Of a stretch of 64,000 nucleotides of DNA, positions 26,774-34,157 are shown one piece after another. The notes beneath the pieces were generated by a model, which was not told where the DNA came from, ran no database searches, and worked only from the letters and a program-made list of their open reading frames with translations. A program made the translations under genes and the position numbers. Every line of letters begins with the position of its first letter. The first letter of the stretch is position 1. The DNA is from Prado023 sp963700475 (GTDB lineage: Bacteria > Actinomycetota > Actinomycetes > S36-B12 > CAIYMF01): positions 1-64,000 of the forward strand of contig CAVOXR010000005.1 of NCBI GenBank assembly GCA_963700475.1, read 5' to 3'.

Positions 26774-27337
26774 TCAGCCGGCGTCGACCTCGAACGACAC
26801 CGGGACCGGTTGGGTGAGCATGTCGAGCACCGCAGATCGGGCCTTCGACTGCTCGACGACGCGGCGCAGCGCCTCCGGGTCGTCGCCGCGCAGCCGGAAC
26901 GAGATCCGGATCCCCTGGCAGCCATTGCGGACCTCTGGGTCGAGGCCGAGCAGCCCCATCAGGTCGATGTCGCCCTCGACGGTGGAGCTGACCTCGGTCA
27001 GCTGCACGCCACGGACCGCGGCGATGTTGCCGATACCGGCGGTCAGGCAGGACGCGAGCGCGGCCAGGAGGAACTCCACGGGGGTTGGTCCGCGGTCCTC
27101 GCCGACGAGCACCAGCGGGTGGTCGGCGTCGTAGCTGCGGGACTCGACATGGGTGAGCTCCTGCATCGCACCGAAGAAGCTGTGGATCGTGGAGCGGCTG
27201 TGGGTGCCGCTGACCCACTGGTTCGTGGCCCGGAACTGGAACCTCGCGATCTGCGGGTTGTCCTTCACCGCGTTGAGCGTCTGAAACAGGGTGTTGACGT
27301 CAACACCATTGCGGGCGGGGTGATCGGTGATGGTCAT
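26774..27337 (-). CDS. OsmC family protein
   Basis: 187 residues from ATG 27337, with ribosome-binding site GGAGGAACAC directly upstream. OsmC/Ohr-fold features are 'GPTPVEFLLAALASCLTAG', with the conserved Cys in a long helix, and a C-terminal 'SAVLDMLTQPVPV'. Only this one of the two classical peroxidatic cysteines is evident, which places it in the OsmC-like subgroup rather than among clear Ohr peroxidases. It probably acts in detoxification of peroxides or electrophiles. It is followed by the FAD oxidoreductase gene, a plausible redox pair. Confidence 0.9.
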   Translation of the reverse strand: MTITDHPARNGVDVNTLFQTLNAVKDNPQIARFQFRATNQWVSGTHSRSTIHSFFGAMQELTHVESRSYDADHPLVLVGEDRGPTPVEFLLAALASCLTAGIGNIAAVRGVQLTEVSSTVEGDIDLMGLLGLDPEVRNGCQGIRISFRLRGDDPEALRRVVEQSKARSAVLDMLTQPVPVSFEVDAG

Positions 27338-27469
27338 GTGTTCCTCCTGGGATCGACCGGGACGGTCACCGACCACTGTCGTCGCCGGGGAGCGCCGGCA
27401 CATCCGCGGCGACCACGGGTCCTCGCCTCCGTGGCGAGCACGGAGATCACGGTGGTGCCCGGGCAGCCC

Positions 27470-28237
27470 TCAGCGGCCCAAGAAGCGCTCGACCTCGTCG
27501 AGGAACTGGGCGAAGGCGATGTCACGCTGCAGAAGGATGTGGTTGCGGCTGCGCAGCGCCACGAACCGGGCACCGGGGATCAGCCCGGCCAGCAGGCGCC
27601 CCTGCTCGAACGGCACGCCCCGGTCGTCCGTGGAGTGCAGGACCAGGGTCGGCACTCGGACGGCCCTGGCCAGATCGCTGGCGTCCAGGTTGTGGAACGC
27701 GGCCTCGAGCAGGGGGGCGTTGGCCGGGGTCGTGGTAGTGCGCAGCTGCTCGGAGAACCATCCGATCTCCTCCGGTCCCGCGTCCGGCACGAACTGCCGA
27801 GCGAAAGTCTCGCGGAACAGCTCGTTGTCGGTGCGCCAGGCGACCCGGGCCAGGTCCTCCTGCACCTTGGCCTCCTCGACCTGGAGGGCGTCCCCACGGC
27901 AGCGCATCCCACGGGCATAGGTCCCGTACAGCACGAGCGCGCGCACTTGCTCGGGGTAGCGGGCGGCGAACCCGAAGGCCACCGGACCACCCTGGGAGAT
28001 GCCAAGCAGCGCCACCGGACCGTCGGCGACCGCATCCACCACCGCACGCAGGTCCTCGATCCACAGGTCCAGGTCGGTGAGGTCGACCCTGGCCAGGTCG
28101 CGATCCGAGAGACCGCACCCGCGCGGGTCGTAGCGGACGTAGTGGTACCGCGAGCCCAGCTCGCGGACCCAGTGGCCCCAGATCGGGCTGGCCACCGTGT
28201 CCTTGTCCGCCTGGGTGAGCCACGTGGCGGCCTTCAC
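27470..28237 (-). CDS. Alpha/beta hydrolase domain of a LuxR-HTH/hydrolase protein
   Basis: 255 residues from GTG 28237. It has 'RYHYVRYDPRGCGLSD', nucleophile Ser in GISQGG, Asp in 'LHSTDDRGVPF' and His in 'LRSRNHILLQ'. This is the class found C-terminal to a LuxR-type DNA-binding domain in regulators of the 'LTPRE...WLT' type. The preceding bases encode, in other frames, exactly such a domain (28371-28547) and its linker. Restoring one base in each of two places would give a single protein of about 360 residues. As written it could be translated from the GTG as a stand-alone hydrolase. Confidence 0.85.
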   Translation of the reverse strand: MKAATWLTQADKDTVASPIWGHWVRELGSRYHYVRYDPRGCGLSDRDLARVDLTDLDLWIEDLRAVVDAVADGPVALLGISQGGPVAFGFAARYPEQVRALVLYGTYARGMRCRGDALQVEEAKVQEDLARVAWRTDNELFRETFARQFVPDAGPEEIGWFSEQLRTTTTPANAPLLEAAFHNLDASDLARAVRVPTLVLHSTDDRGVPFEQGRLLAGLIPGARFVALRSRNHILLQRDIAFAQFLDEVERFLGR

Positions 28238-28547
28238 CAGCGTCGGGCCCGACCCAGTCTCGGCGATGGCCAGGGAGGCGCCGCCCGAGACCTCGACGAA
28301 CCGGATGCTGGTCAGTGGATCGGAGGATGGCGGCGGGGCGGAGTCGCCTCCAGGGCGGACGCCAGCGACTCAGCGCCCGCCGATCCCTTGCACCCAGCTT
28401 GCGCAGAATGGACGACACGTGGGTCTCCACCGTGCGCACCGACACGACCAGTTCGGCGGCGATCTCGGCGTTGCTCCACCGGCGCCGCACCAGCTCCAGC
28501 ACGGCCTGCTCTCGCGGCGTGAGCCTGGTGCCCGGCAATCCGGCCAT
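28238..28547 (-). pseudogene. LuxR-type HTH N-terminus of the hydrolase protein, separated by two frameshifts
   Basis: ATG 28547 starts MAGLPGTRLTPREQAVLELV, followed by 'SNAEIAAELVVSVRTVETHV' and 'SSILRKLGARDRRAL', a complete LuxR/GerE helix-turn-helix. The frame then degenerates. A second frame gives 'LASALEATPP' and a third gives 'LTSIRFVEVSGGASLA' and 'ETGSGPTLVKAATW', which leads into the hydrolase at 28237. One missing G near 'gcgctgagtcg' and one missing C near 'ccgccccgcc' explain both jumps. It was probably one sensor-regulator gene. Confidence 0.75.
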
Positions 28548-28783
28548 GCCCTCGAGTGTGCCACCGGAATCGGGCTCAGCGAAGGGATGACGCGGGGCGG
28601 CGACGGGACGCCGAAGACTGTGCGATCCCAGATTCCTGGTGCGACGCACTTCGTTGGGCAGATGGGCGGTAGATGTCCGATCGGACCCCCCTCCGGCCTT
28701 GGTCACACTGGGTGAGATGGGCGAGGTGTACGGCCGACCATCAGTTGCAGGCGGTCGAGGGCGAGACGCCGTGGTCTGCAGGC

Positions 28784-29773
28784 TCAGGTGACAGGCAGAA
28801 GGCCGATCGCCTCGCGGGCGCGCGCGACCGTCTGTCGGGCGATGGGAGCCAGAGAGTCACGGCCGGCGGCCAGCAGCGAGTTCAACTCTGTCGGGTCGCC
28901 CATGAGGTCGTGATAGCGCTTCTGGATCGGTTCAAGGGTTCCCACGGCCGCGTCGGTCACAGCGGACTTGAGTGCCGCGGCACCGGAGAGCCCGTCGAGG
29001 GCCTGTTCCGGGGTGGTGCCGGTCAGGGCGCCCAGCAGGATGGCGAGGTTGGCAACGCCGGGCCGAGCCACGGGGTCGAAGGAGAGGTTCGGCTGCCCGT
29101 CGGTCACCGCGCGCTTGACCTTGGCGGTGATTACGTCCGGCGAGTCGCGCAGGAAGAGCACACCGGCACCGTCGGAGCCGGTCTTGCCCATCTTGGCTGT
29201 CGGCTTGCGCAGGTCCTTGACCCGCGCGGTCGCAGCGGGCGTGATCGCGCGGGGCACCGTGAACACGTCGCCGTACCTGGCGTTGAACCGGCGGGCCGCG
29301 GTCGTGGTGAGCTCGAGGTGCTGGCGCTGGTCCTCACCAACGGGGACGACCTCGGTCTGGTAGGCAAGGATGTCGGCGGCCATCAGGGCGGGGTAGGTCA
29401 GAAGGGAGAGGCGCACACTGTCCTGGCCGTGCGACTTCTCCTTGAACTGCACCATCCGACGCATCTCGCCGAACGTGGCCGTGCACTCGATCAGGTACGC
29501 CAGCTCGGTGTGCGCGGGAATGCTCGACTGGATGAACAGCCTCGCCCGCCGGTCGAGACCGCAGGCCAGAAGTGTGGCGGCCATCTCCAGCGTCAGCGTG
29601 CGGACGGTGGCGGGGTCGTGGTCCACGGTGAGCGCGTGAAGGTCCACGATGCTGACGATGACGTCGTTGTCGGGCTCAGCGGCCAGGCCCATCAGCGGGC
29701 GGATCGCTCCGAGGTAGTTGCCGATCTGCAACTGCCCCGTGGGCTTGAGGCCGGTGAACACACGGGTAGTCAT
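28784..29773 (-). CDS. trpS: Tryptophan--tRNA ligase
   Basis: 329 residues from ATG 29773. It is a class Ic synthetase, with the HIGH-equivalent in 'GLKPTGQLQIGNYLGA' and 'LLTYPALMAADILAYQ', 'VPVGEDQRQHLELT' and the KMSKS-equivalent 'KMGKT' (194-198). It charges tRNA-Trp with tryptophan. The length is complete. The KMSKS loop deviates from consensus, as is often seen in second or auxiliary TrpRS copies. The mRNA leader encodes a nine-residue peptide with three consecutive Trp codons and a terminator-like hairpin, pointing to ribosome-mediated attenuation. Streptomyces coelicolor trpRS1, an indolmycin-resistant auxiliary enzyme, is known to be controlled this way. Confidence 0.95.
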   Translation of the reverse strand: MTTRVFTGLKPTGQLQIGNYLGAIRPLMGLAAEPDNDVIVSIVDLHALTVDHDPATVRTLTLEMAATLLACGLDRRARLFIQSSIPAHTELAYLIECTATFGEMRRMVQFKEKSHGQDSVRLSLLTYPALMAADILAYQTEVVPVGEDQRQHLELTTTAARRFNARYGDVFTVPRAITPAATARVKDLRKPTAKMGKTGSDGAGVLFLRDSPDVITAKVKRAVTDGQPNLSFDPVARPGVANLAILLGALTGTTPEQALDGLSGAAALKSAVTDAAVGTLEPIQKRYHDLMGDPTELNSLLAAGRDSLAPIARQTVARAREAIGLLPVT

Positions 29774-29837
29774 GGTGGGTCTCCTCGTTTCGTCGGGAAG
29801 GATCCACCCACCACGGCCACCGCGGCCCACACATGGG

Positions 29838-29861
29838 AAAGGCCACCCGTAGTGGGCGGCC
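29838..29861 (-). terminator. Attenuator hairpin in the trpS leader
   Basis: On the minus strand GGCCGCCC (29861-29854) pairs with GGGTGGCC (29848-29841) around a 5-base loop, with a single G-U pair, followed by TTTCCC. An upstream segment with 'ACCGG' can compete: 'CACCGGT' just after the leader peptide is complementary to 'ACCGG' at the base of the terminator region. This gives the antiterminator/terminator alternatives expected of an attenuator. Folding was done by eye. Confidence 0.6.
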
Positions 29862-29888
29862 GGTCGCACAGCACCTACCGGTGACGCC

Positions 29889-29918
29889 CTAAGCGGGCCA
29901 CCACCAACCGGTGATCAT
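29889..29918 (-). CDS. trpL: trp leader peptide (MITGWWWPA)
   Basis: A nine-codon reading frame, ATG-ATC-ACC-GGT-TGG-TGG-TGG-CCC-GCT-TAG, lies 115 bp upstream of the trpS start. Three adjacent tryptophan codons just before the stop are diagnostic of ribosome-mediated attenuation: stalling when Trp-tRNA is scarce would free the antiterminator. A weak purine-rich stretch (GCAGAG) precedes the ATG. The terminator hairpin is 27 bases further on. Confidence 0.8.
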   Translation of the reverse strand: MITGWWWPA

Positions 29919-30036
29919 CTCTGCGGACACAGGACCAAGTGTGCCGATCGGCCGGCCGCTCACGCAAGAGGCCTATGCGCAATCGTGAAGTCGGACATGG
30001 CACGTCCTCGCCACAGTGCCCAGCGCGAACGTGCCC

Positions 30037-30056
30037 TTGACAAGATATGTTGTCAA
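30037..30056. promoter_or_regulatory. Perfect 20-bp palindromic operator (TTGACAA-N6-TTGTCAA)
   Basis: TTGACAA (30037-30043) and TTGTCAA (30050-30056) form a perfect inverted repeat around GATATG, 15 bp before the GTG start of the ArsR-like regulator. TTGACA could double as a -35 element and TATGTT as a -10. Autoregulation by the adjacent winged-helix protein is the simplest reading. Confidence 0.65.
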
Positions 30057-30071
30057 TGGCACGGTGGCTGC

Positions 30072-30650
30072 GTGCAGGACGTCGAGGTCATCGAGAGCGC
30101 GGAGGCAGCCGCCGCGGCGCTGGATCCGGTCCGGGCCCGGCTGCTCGGCGAGCTTGCCGTCCCGGCCTCCGCCGCCGGGCTCGCCGCCCGGGTCGGCATC
30201 GCGCGCCAGAAGGTCAACTATCACCTCAAGGCGCTCGAGGCGCACGGCCTGGTGGAGCTGTCCGAGGAGCGCCGGCACGGGGGCATCACCGAGCGGGTGC
30301 TTCAGGCGTCGGCGGCGTCATACGTCGTGTCGCCGGCGGCCGTCAGCGCATCCGCGGCAGACCCGGACGCCAACGCCGACCACTTGTCGGCGGGTTACCT
30401 CGTCGCGCTGGCCGGCCGGCTGGTGCGCGAGGTCGGAGCCTTGGTGCGACGGGCCGACGCGTCCGGCAAGCGCCTGCCGAGCCTGACCATCGACACGCAG
30501 ATCGGCTTCCGGTCGGCCGCCGACCGGGCTGCCTTCGCCGACGACCTGACCGCCGCGGTGCTCGACCTGGCCGCTCGCTACCACCACGACGACGGGCGTC
30601 CGCATCGGCTCGTCGTCGCCGCCCACCCCCTTCCTGAGGAGAGCGCATGA
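30072..30650 (+). CDS. ArsR-like winged-helix transcriptional regulator
   Basis: About 192 residues from GTG 30072; the frame is open to 29985, but the palindrome at 30037 argues for the later start. The helix-turn-helix is 'ALDPVRARLLGELAVPASAA' followed by 'LAARVGIARQKVNYHLKALE' and the wing 'EERRHGGITERVL'. The C-terminal ~100 residues, of an unassigned type, could dimerise or bind ligand. Its stop overlaps the start of the SRPBCC gene (ATGA at 30647-30650), so the two form one operon. This mirrors the common ArsR/AHSA1 pairs. Confidence 0.88.
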   Translation: MQDVEVIESAEAAAAALDPVRARLLGELAVPASAAGLAARVGIARQKVNYHLKALEAHGLVELSEERRHGGITERVLQASAASYVVSPAAVSASAADPDANADHLSAGYLVALAGRLVREVGALVRRADASGKRLPSLTIDTQIGFRSAADRAAFADDLTAAVLDLAARYHHDDGRPHRLVVAAHPLPEESA

Positions 30651-31438
30651 GCACGAACCCGAACGTCCCCTACCGCTTGGAGTTCAGCGTCGAGGTCCCG
30701 GGCACCCCGGAACAGGTCTGGCGGGCCATCGCCACCGCCAAGGGCATGAGCGCCTGGTTCCTGCCGACCGAGATGGAGGAGCGCGAGGGAGGCGCCCTGC
30801 ACTTCACCATGGGCCCAGAGATGGGCTCGGACGGCCAGGTCACCGGCTGGGACCCGCCGCGCCGCATCATCTACGAGGAGGACTGGGCCGCCCTCATGGG
30901 CAAGGACCCGGACGCGCTCAGCTCGCTGACCTCGGAGTTCCTCGTCGAGGCGCAGTCCGGCGGCACCTGCGTCGTGCGGGTCACCAGCAGCGGCTTCGGG
31001 ACCGGCGCCGACTGGGAGTCGGAGTGGTGGGACGACATGGGCACCAACTGGATGCCGTTCTTCGACAACCTGCGCCTCTACCTGGCGCACTTCCCCGGCC
31101 AGGAGGCCACGCAGCTGGAGGTCAGCGCCTCCCACCCCGGCGACGCGGAGACGCTCTGGACGATCCTGCACGAGGCCCTCGGGCTCGGAGCCGAGGGCGC
31201 GACGGTCGAAGTCCGCGGCGCCACAGGCACGGTCGAGCGCGTCGGCGAACGACAGACGCTGGTCCGGCTCACCGCGCCAGTGCCCGGGATGCTCAACGTC
31301 TTCACGCACGGCCAGGGCGACGGCAAGGCCATCGCGGGCGTACGGGCGTATCTGTTCTCCGCCGACGCTCCCGACTACGTGCGGCGCGAGGAGCCCGCCT
31401 GGCACGCCTGGCTGCAGGGCCTCTTCATCCCGGCCTGA
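30647..31438 (+). CDS. SRPBCC/AHSA1-domain protein
   Basis: 263 residues. The N-terminal half is an AHSA1-type START-like domain: 'RLEFSVEVPGTPEQVWRAIA', 'GMSAWFLPTEME', 'VTGWDPPRRIIYE', 'GFGTGADWESEWWDDMGTNW'. The C-terminal half ('ASHPGDAETLWTILHEALGL' onward) may be a second, diverged copy. Such proteins bind hydrophobic ligands in a central cavity. It is translationally coupled to the ArsR-like regulator, so it is probably derepressed by the same signal. Confidence 0.88.
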   Translation: MSTNPNVPYRLEFSVEVPGTPEQVWRAIATAKGMSAWFLPTEMEEREGGALHFTMGPEMGSDGQVTGWDPPRRIIYEEDWAALMGKDPDALSSLTSEFLVEAQSGGTCVVRVTSSGFGTGADWESEWWDDMGTNWMPFFDNLRLYLAHFPGQEATQLEVSASHPGDAETLWTILHEALGLGAEGATVEVRGATGTVERVGERQTLVRLTAPVPGMLNVFTHGQGDGKAIAGVRAYLFSADAPDYVRREEPAWHAWLQGLFIPA

Positions 31439-31484
31439 TCCTCGCCGCTCCAGGTGGAGGTCGACGCCAATGGCCTCGCCAACC

Positions 31485-31504
31485 GTGGCATGATTGTGGC
31501 ATGA
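31485..31504 (+). promoter_or_regulatory. Direct repeat GTGGCATGA x2 over the antitoxin start
   Basis: GTGGCATGA occurs at 31485-31493 and 31496-31504, one helical turn (11 bp) apart; the second copy contains the start codon of the antitoxin gene. 'CATGAT' could act as a -10, giving a leaderless or near-leaderless transcript. It could be the autoregulatory site of the toxin-antitoxin pair. Confidence 0.4.
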
Positions 31505-31734
31505 GCCGCACACGATTGAGCACCACGGTGGACACGGACCTGCTGGACATCGCCCGGAAGGCCTCCGGAAAGCCGGACTCCGCGCTGATCGACGAGGCGC
31601 TCGCTGCCTTGGTGGCTCGGCATCGCGCCGCCGAGGTGGACGCCAGCTACGCCGCATACGACGCGCACCCCCTCGACGAACCAGACGCGTGGGGGGACTT
31701 GGCCTCCTTCCGGCGGGCGGTTGCGGCCTCGTGA
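31501..31734 (+). CDS. MazE/VapB-like antitoxin
   Basis: 77 residues, MSRTRLSTTVDTDLLDIARK onward. It has a ribbon-helix-helix-type N-terminus (strand 'RLSTTVD' then two helices), followed by a disordered acidic tail ('EVDASYAAYDAHPLDEPDAW') that would wrap the toxin. Its stop overlaps the GTG of the toxin gene (31731), in the usual antitoxin-first order. It is probably an autorepressor together with the toxin. Confidence 0.8.
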   Translation: MSRTRLSTTVDTDLLDIARKASGKPDSALIDEALAALVARHRAAEVDASYAAYDAHPLDEPDAWGDLASFRRAVAAS

Positions 31735-32060
31735 CCGACCTACCTGCACGCGGGGACGTCTGGTGGTGCGAGATGCCGGAAATCGGGCGCAGACCCGTGG
31801 TCGTGCTCTCTCGTGACGCCGCGATCCCGCGCCATCGCCGCGCGCTGATCGCACCGTGCACGACCACCATCCGACACCTGCCCAGCGAAGTCCTCCTCGA
31901 ACCCGGCGAGGACCCGGTGCCGCTCCGCTCGGTCGTGAACCTGGACTCGGTCGAAAGCGTCTCGATCGCAATCCTCGTCGAACGGCTGGGCCGGGTGGCC
32001 GACCATCGGATGCGCCAGATCTGCGCTGCCCTCGCCATCTCGGTGGACTGTTCGGACTGA
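31731..32060 (+). CDS. MazF/PemK-family endoribonuclease toxin
   Basis: 109 residues from GTG 31731, which overlaps the antitoxin stop. The MazF fold is recognised by 'RGDVWWCEMPEIGRRPVVVL' with the conserved G-D-(V/I)-W and 'RRP(V)VV', 'IAPCTTTIRHLPSEV' and 'SVVNLDSVESV'. MazF toxins cleave mRNA at short sequences. The length is normal and all core strands are present, so it is probably active. Confidence 0.87.
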   Translation: MTDLPARGDVWWCEMPEIGRRPVVVLSRDAAIPRHRRALIAPCTTTIRHLPSEVLLEPGEDPVPLRSVVNLDSVESVSIAILVERLGRVADHRMRQICAALAISVDCSD

Positions 32061-32258
32061 GCCGCCGCCGCTCACCCGTCACGGACCCTCTCGCCAACCG
32101 CGCTGCACGACGCCTGTCTCGACCTTCGGACGACCAGCCCCCCTTCCTCCGCCGATCGCGCATGCGGAACGAGGAAGGCTCCCGTTGCGGTCGGACCGCG
32201 TGAGACAGCGAGCTTACGAGCGAGAGGCCGGGTTGCGGGGCAGGGGTGGGGTCGCGGG

Positions 32259-32735
32259 TTAGTGCGTGAGGAGCTCCTCGATCCGCGCGAGGGTGCGTTC
32301 CATGCTCTGCCGGGTGTGCTCGGCCAGCAGCGGCTTGAGCAGGAAGCGGGTCGGCAGGGCCTCGGTGCTCACATCCCAGGTCTCCCGGATCTTGGTGCCG
32401 CCCTCGACGGGTTCGAGCTCGTAGCGCCATGTACGTCCTGTGAACAGCAGCGTCAAGGGGGTCGGCGCGAGCGTGCGCCAGGCGATGCGGCGGCCCTCGT
32501 CGAACTCCGTCACGACGTTGCGGGTCGCGTAGGGGACCCGCCAGTGCATGTCCATCCCGAAGGAGTCGCCCAGACGCAGCCGGCGCCCCTCGCGGCGGGC
32601 GCCCTGCACCGTGCCCGAACCGTCGAAGTCGCGGTGGCGATCGGGCCTGGCGAGCAGGTCGAAGACCGCTTCGGGGGGCGCTGGGACGACACGTTCGACG
32701 CAGACGGGCTCAGGACGCAGGCTCGGGGATGGCAT
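32259..32735 (-). CDS. SRPBCC family protein
   Basis: 158 residues from ATG 32735. It begins 'MPSPSLRPEPVCVERVVPAP' and has 'EAVFDLLARPDRHRDFDGSG', 'NVVTEFDEGRRIAWRT' and 'YELEPVEGGTKIRETWDV', the polyketide-cyclase/dehydrase-like START fold. The C-terminal helix is 'TRQSMERTLARIEEL'. It probably binds a hydrophobic ligand. It is 76 bp downstream of the SnoaL-like gene and may share its transcript. Confidence 0.85.
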   Translation of the reverse strand: MPSPSLRPEPVCVERVVPAPPEAVFDLLARPDRHRDFDGSGTVQGARREGRRLRLGDSFGMDMHWRVPYATRNVVTEFDEGRRIAWRTLAPTPLTLLFTGRTWRYELEPVEGGTKIRETWDVSTEALPTRFLLKPLLAEHTRQSMERTLARIEELLTH

Positions 32736-32811
32736 GCCCCCAGTCTCGTCGCGGGCAGCAGGTGCCGCGACTTGCTCCGGGGGGTGGCGACTGGACGCCG
32801 GGACGGATCGG

Positions 32812-33192
32812 CTAGCCGATGCGCTCGAGCGCCACGCGCCACACTCCGTCGGGTTCCTTGCGCCACACGATGATGCCACGCACAAGTACGTGCGTCGGCT
32901 CACTGTCCATGGGGCCGCTGACCCAGGATGCCTCGGCCCACACGGCCGCCAGGCCGTCACGTCCCTCCGTTCGAAGCGGCCTGATCGACACCGATCCCAA
33001 TGGGCGCATGGATCTGGCCATCGCGAGCAACGACTCACGGCCCGTGACCGCGTGCTCCCCACCGCCGTCGAACGTCGCGTCATCGGTGTAGTGATGAACC
33101 CAAGCCGTGGGATCGGAAGCCTCGAGAGCAGCCTCGAGTCGACGCTCGGCTGCTCGGATCTCGGCCTCGTCGAACACCGTCCACGCAGTCAT
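32812..33192 (-). CDS. SnoaL-like / DUF4440 nuclear-transport-factor-2-fold protein
   Basis: 126 residues from ATG 33192. The NTF2-like cone fold is seen in 'AAERRLEAALEASDPTAWVH', 'YTDDATFDGGGEHAVTGRES' and a C-terminal 'IVWRKEPDGVWRVALERIG'. Family members are ketosteroid-isomerase-like enzymes or binding proteins; the exact role is unknown. It is followed on the same strand by an SRPBCC gene. Confidence 0.82.
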   Translation of the reverse strand: MTAWTVFDEAEIRAAERRLEAALEASDPTAWVHHYTDDATFDGGGEHAVTGRESLLAMARSMRPLGSVSIRPLRTEGRDGLAAVWAEASWVSGPMDSEPTHVLVRGIIVWRKEPDGVWRVALERIG

Positions 33193-33251
33193 GGCCCTCC
33201 GCTCTCCTCTCACTTGGCCTGTCGCCCGCGTCGCGTCCGGGCAGCCACGGA

Positions 33252-33503
33252 TTGCCATCCGTCGCGCTGCCCCAGGGGGCGGACAACTTCGACAACGGCA
33301 CCATGATGGCCGATGCCGGCACGGCCGTCCTGCTCATGCCAGGGCAGGTGAACGCGCAGGCGATCACGGCCGCGCTGCGCGCGGTGATGGGATCACCGAA
33401 CTACCGCCAGCGGGCCGGACAAGTCGCCGACGATGTGCGGGCGATGGCCAGCCCCGCGGAGGTCGCCGAGATCCTGGCCACCCGCTACGGTCACAAGCCA
33501 TGA
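33252..33503 (+). pseudogene. C-terminal fragment of a GT1-type glycosyltransferase
   Basis: The 83 codons read 'LPSVALPQGADNFDNGTMMA', 'DAGTAVLLMPGQVNAQAITA' and 'MGSPNYRQRAGQVADDVRAM', the donor-site end of an MGT/UGT glycosyltransferase (P-Q-x-A-D-N motif). The preceding ~300 residues are missing; the fragment starts right beside the divergent SnoaL gene. It is not a piece of the glycosyltransferase at 5408-6586, whose equivalent segment differs. It is probably a dead remnant. Confidence 0.7.
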
Positions 33504-33584
33504 ACCCCCCGAGACCGGATCCGGCTCGATTCCCCCACCATCAAGGCAGAGGGCGAATAGACGCACTCCCTGCTGGACGCCGCT

Positions 33585-33881
33585 TTGCGGATGCGGATGG
33601 CATGCTGGAGGTTGAGCCGTCTTGTCATCCAAGGGGACCACTTGCCTGCCTTCGACACGCACAGAGCCGTAGATGGACCTGGCCGGTTCTTCGCCAGCCA
33701 CCCCGCCGCTTACCGGCTGTCGCTGGCCGGATCCGGTGGCGCTTCCGCTTTTGCACTGATGCGTGTGGGGAGTCCGCGAGGTGATCGGCGCCGGCTGTGG
33801 CTGGCGCTGGCGGTCTTGGAAGCGGGGATCGCCGTTGGCATCATGCGGGCCAAGAAGTTGGCCGTGACGGCGGAGTTGTGA
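33585..33881 (+). CDS. Small hypothetical protein with one membrane helix (doubtful)
   Basis: Up to 98 residues. The plausible part is 'FDTHRAVDGPGRFFASHPAA' followed by a hydrophobic helix 'LWLALAVLEAGIAVGIMRAK'. I do not recognise a family. It lies in a zone with gene relics (the glycosyltransferase fragment upstream), and neither a ribosome-binding site nor a start could be fixed. It could be a fragment of a larger membrane protein. Confidence 0.3.
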   Translation: MRMRMACWRLSRLVIQGDHLPAFDTHRAVDGPGRFFASHPAAYRLSLAGSGGASAFALMRVGSPRGDRRRLWLALAVLEAGIAVGIMRAKKLAVTAEL

Positions 33882-34157
33882 CGGGCAGGGCGACTTACCG
33901 CTATCTGTCTGAGTGAACTGCCCAGCCTTCAGGAGGGCATCACCGCGCCCAGTGTGATGCAGCCCAATGCGCGGATCGGCTCCGGCGGCTGAACACGCGC
34001 GACCGCGTCCAACGGGCGGTACTGGCCTACGAGACCGGGCTCGTACACCCGGGTCCGGGCCGGCAACCTGACCCGGACCCGGACAGCTGCGCTCTGCGGG
34101 TGACAATGGCAGGCCGCCAAGGACCACGAGCTTGGAACTTGGCGGGAGCGTGACGGA

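Noticed and set aside
25568..28522. A 2.9-kb open frame on the plus strand (984 codons)
   Set aside because: It runs antisense to the FAD oxidoreductase, OsmC and hydrolase genes, all of which carry clear motifs. Its composition (Arg/Gly/His/Val rich, no domains) is that of an antisense shadow in high-GC DNA.
29774..29984. T-box riboswitch upstream of trpS
   Set aside because: No T-box (UGGNACCGCG) core or specifier loop could be found, whereas a leader peptide with three Trp codons and an attenuator hairpin is present.
33393..34127. Minus-strand frame of ~244 codons
   Set aside because: It overlaps the glycosyltransferase relic in antisense and shows only low-complexity Arg/Gly/Pro/Gln sequence without a domain.
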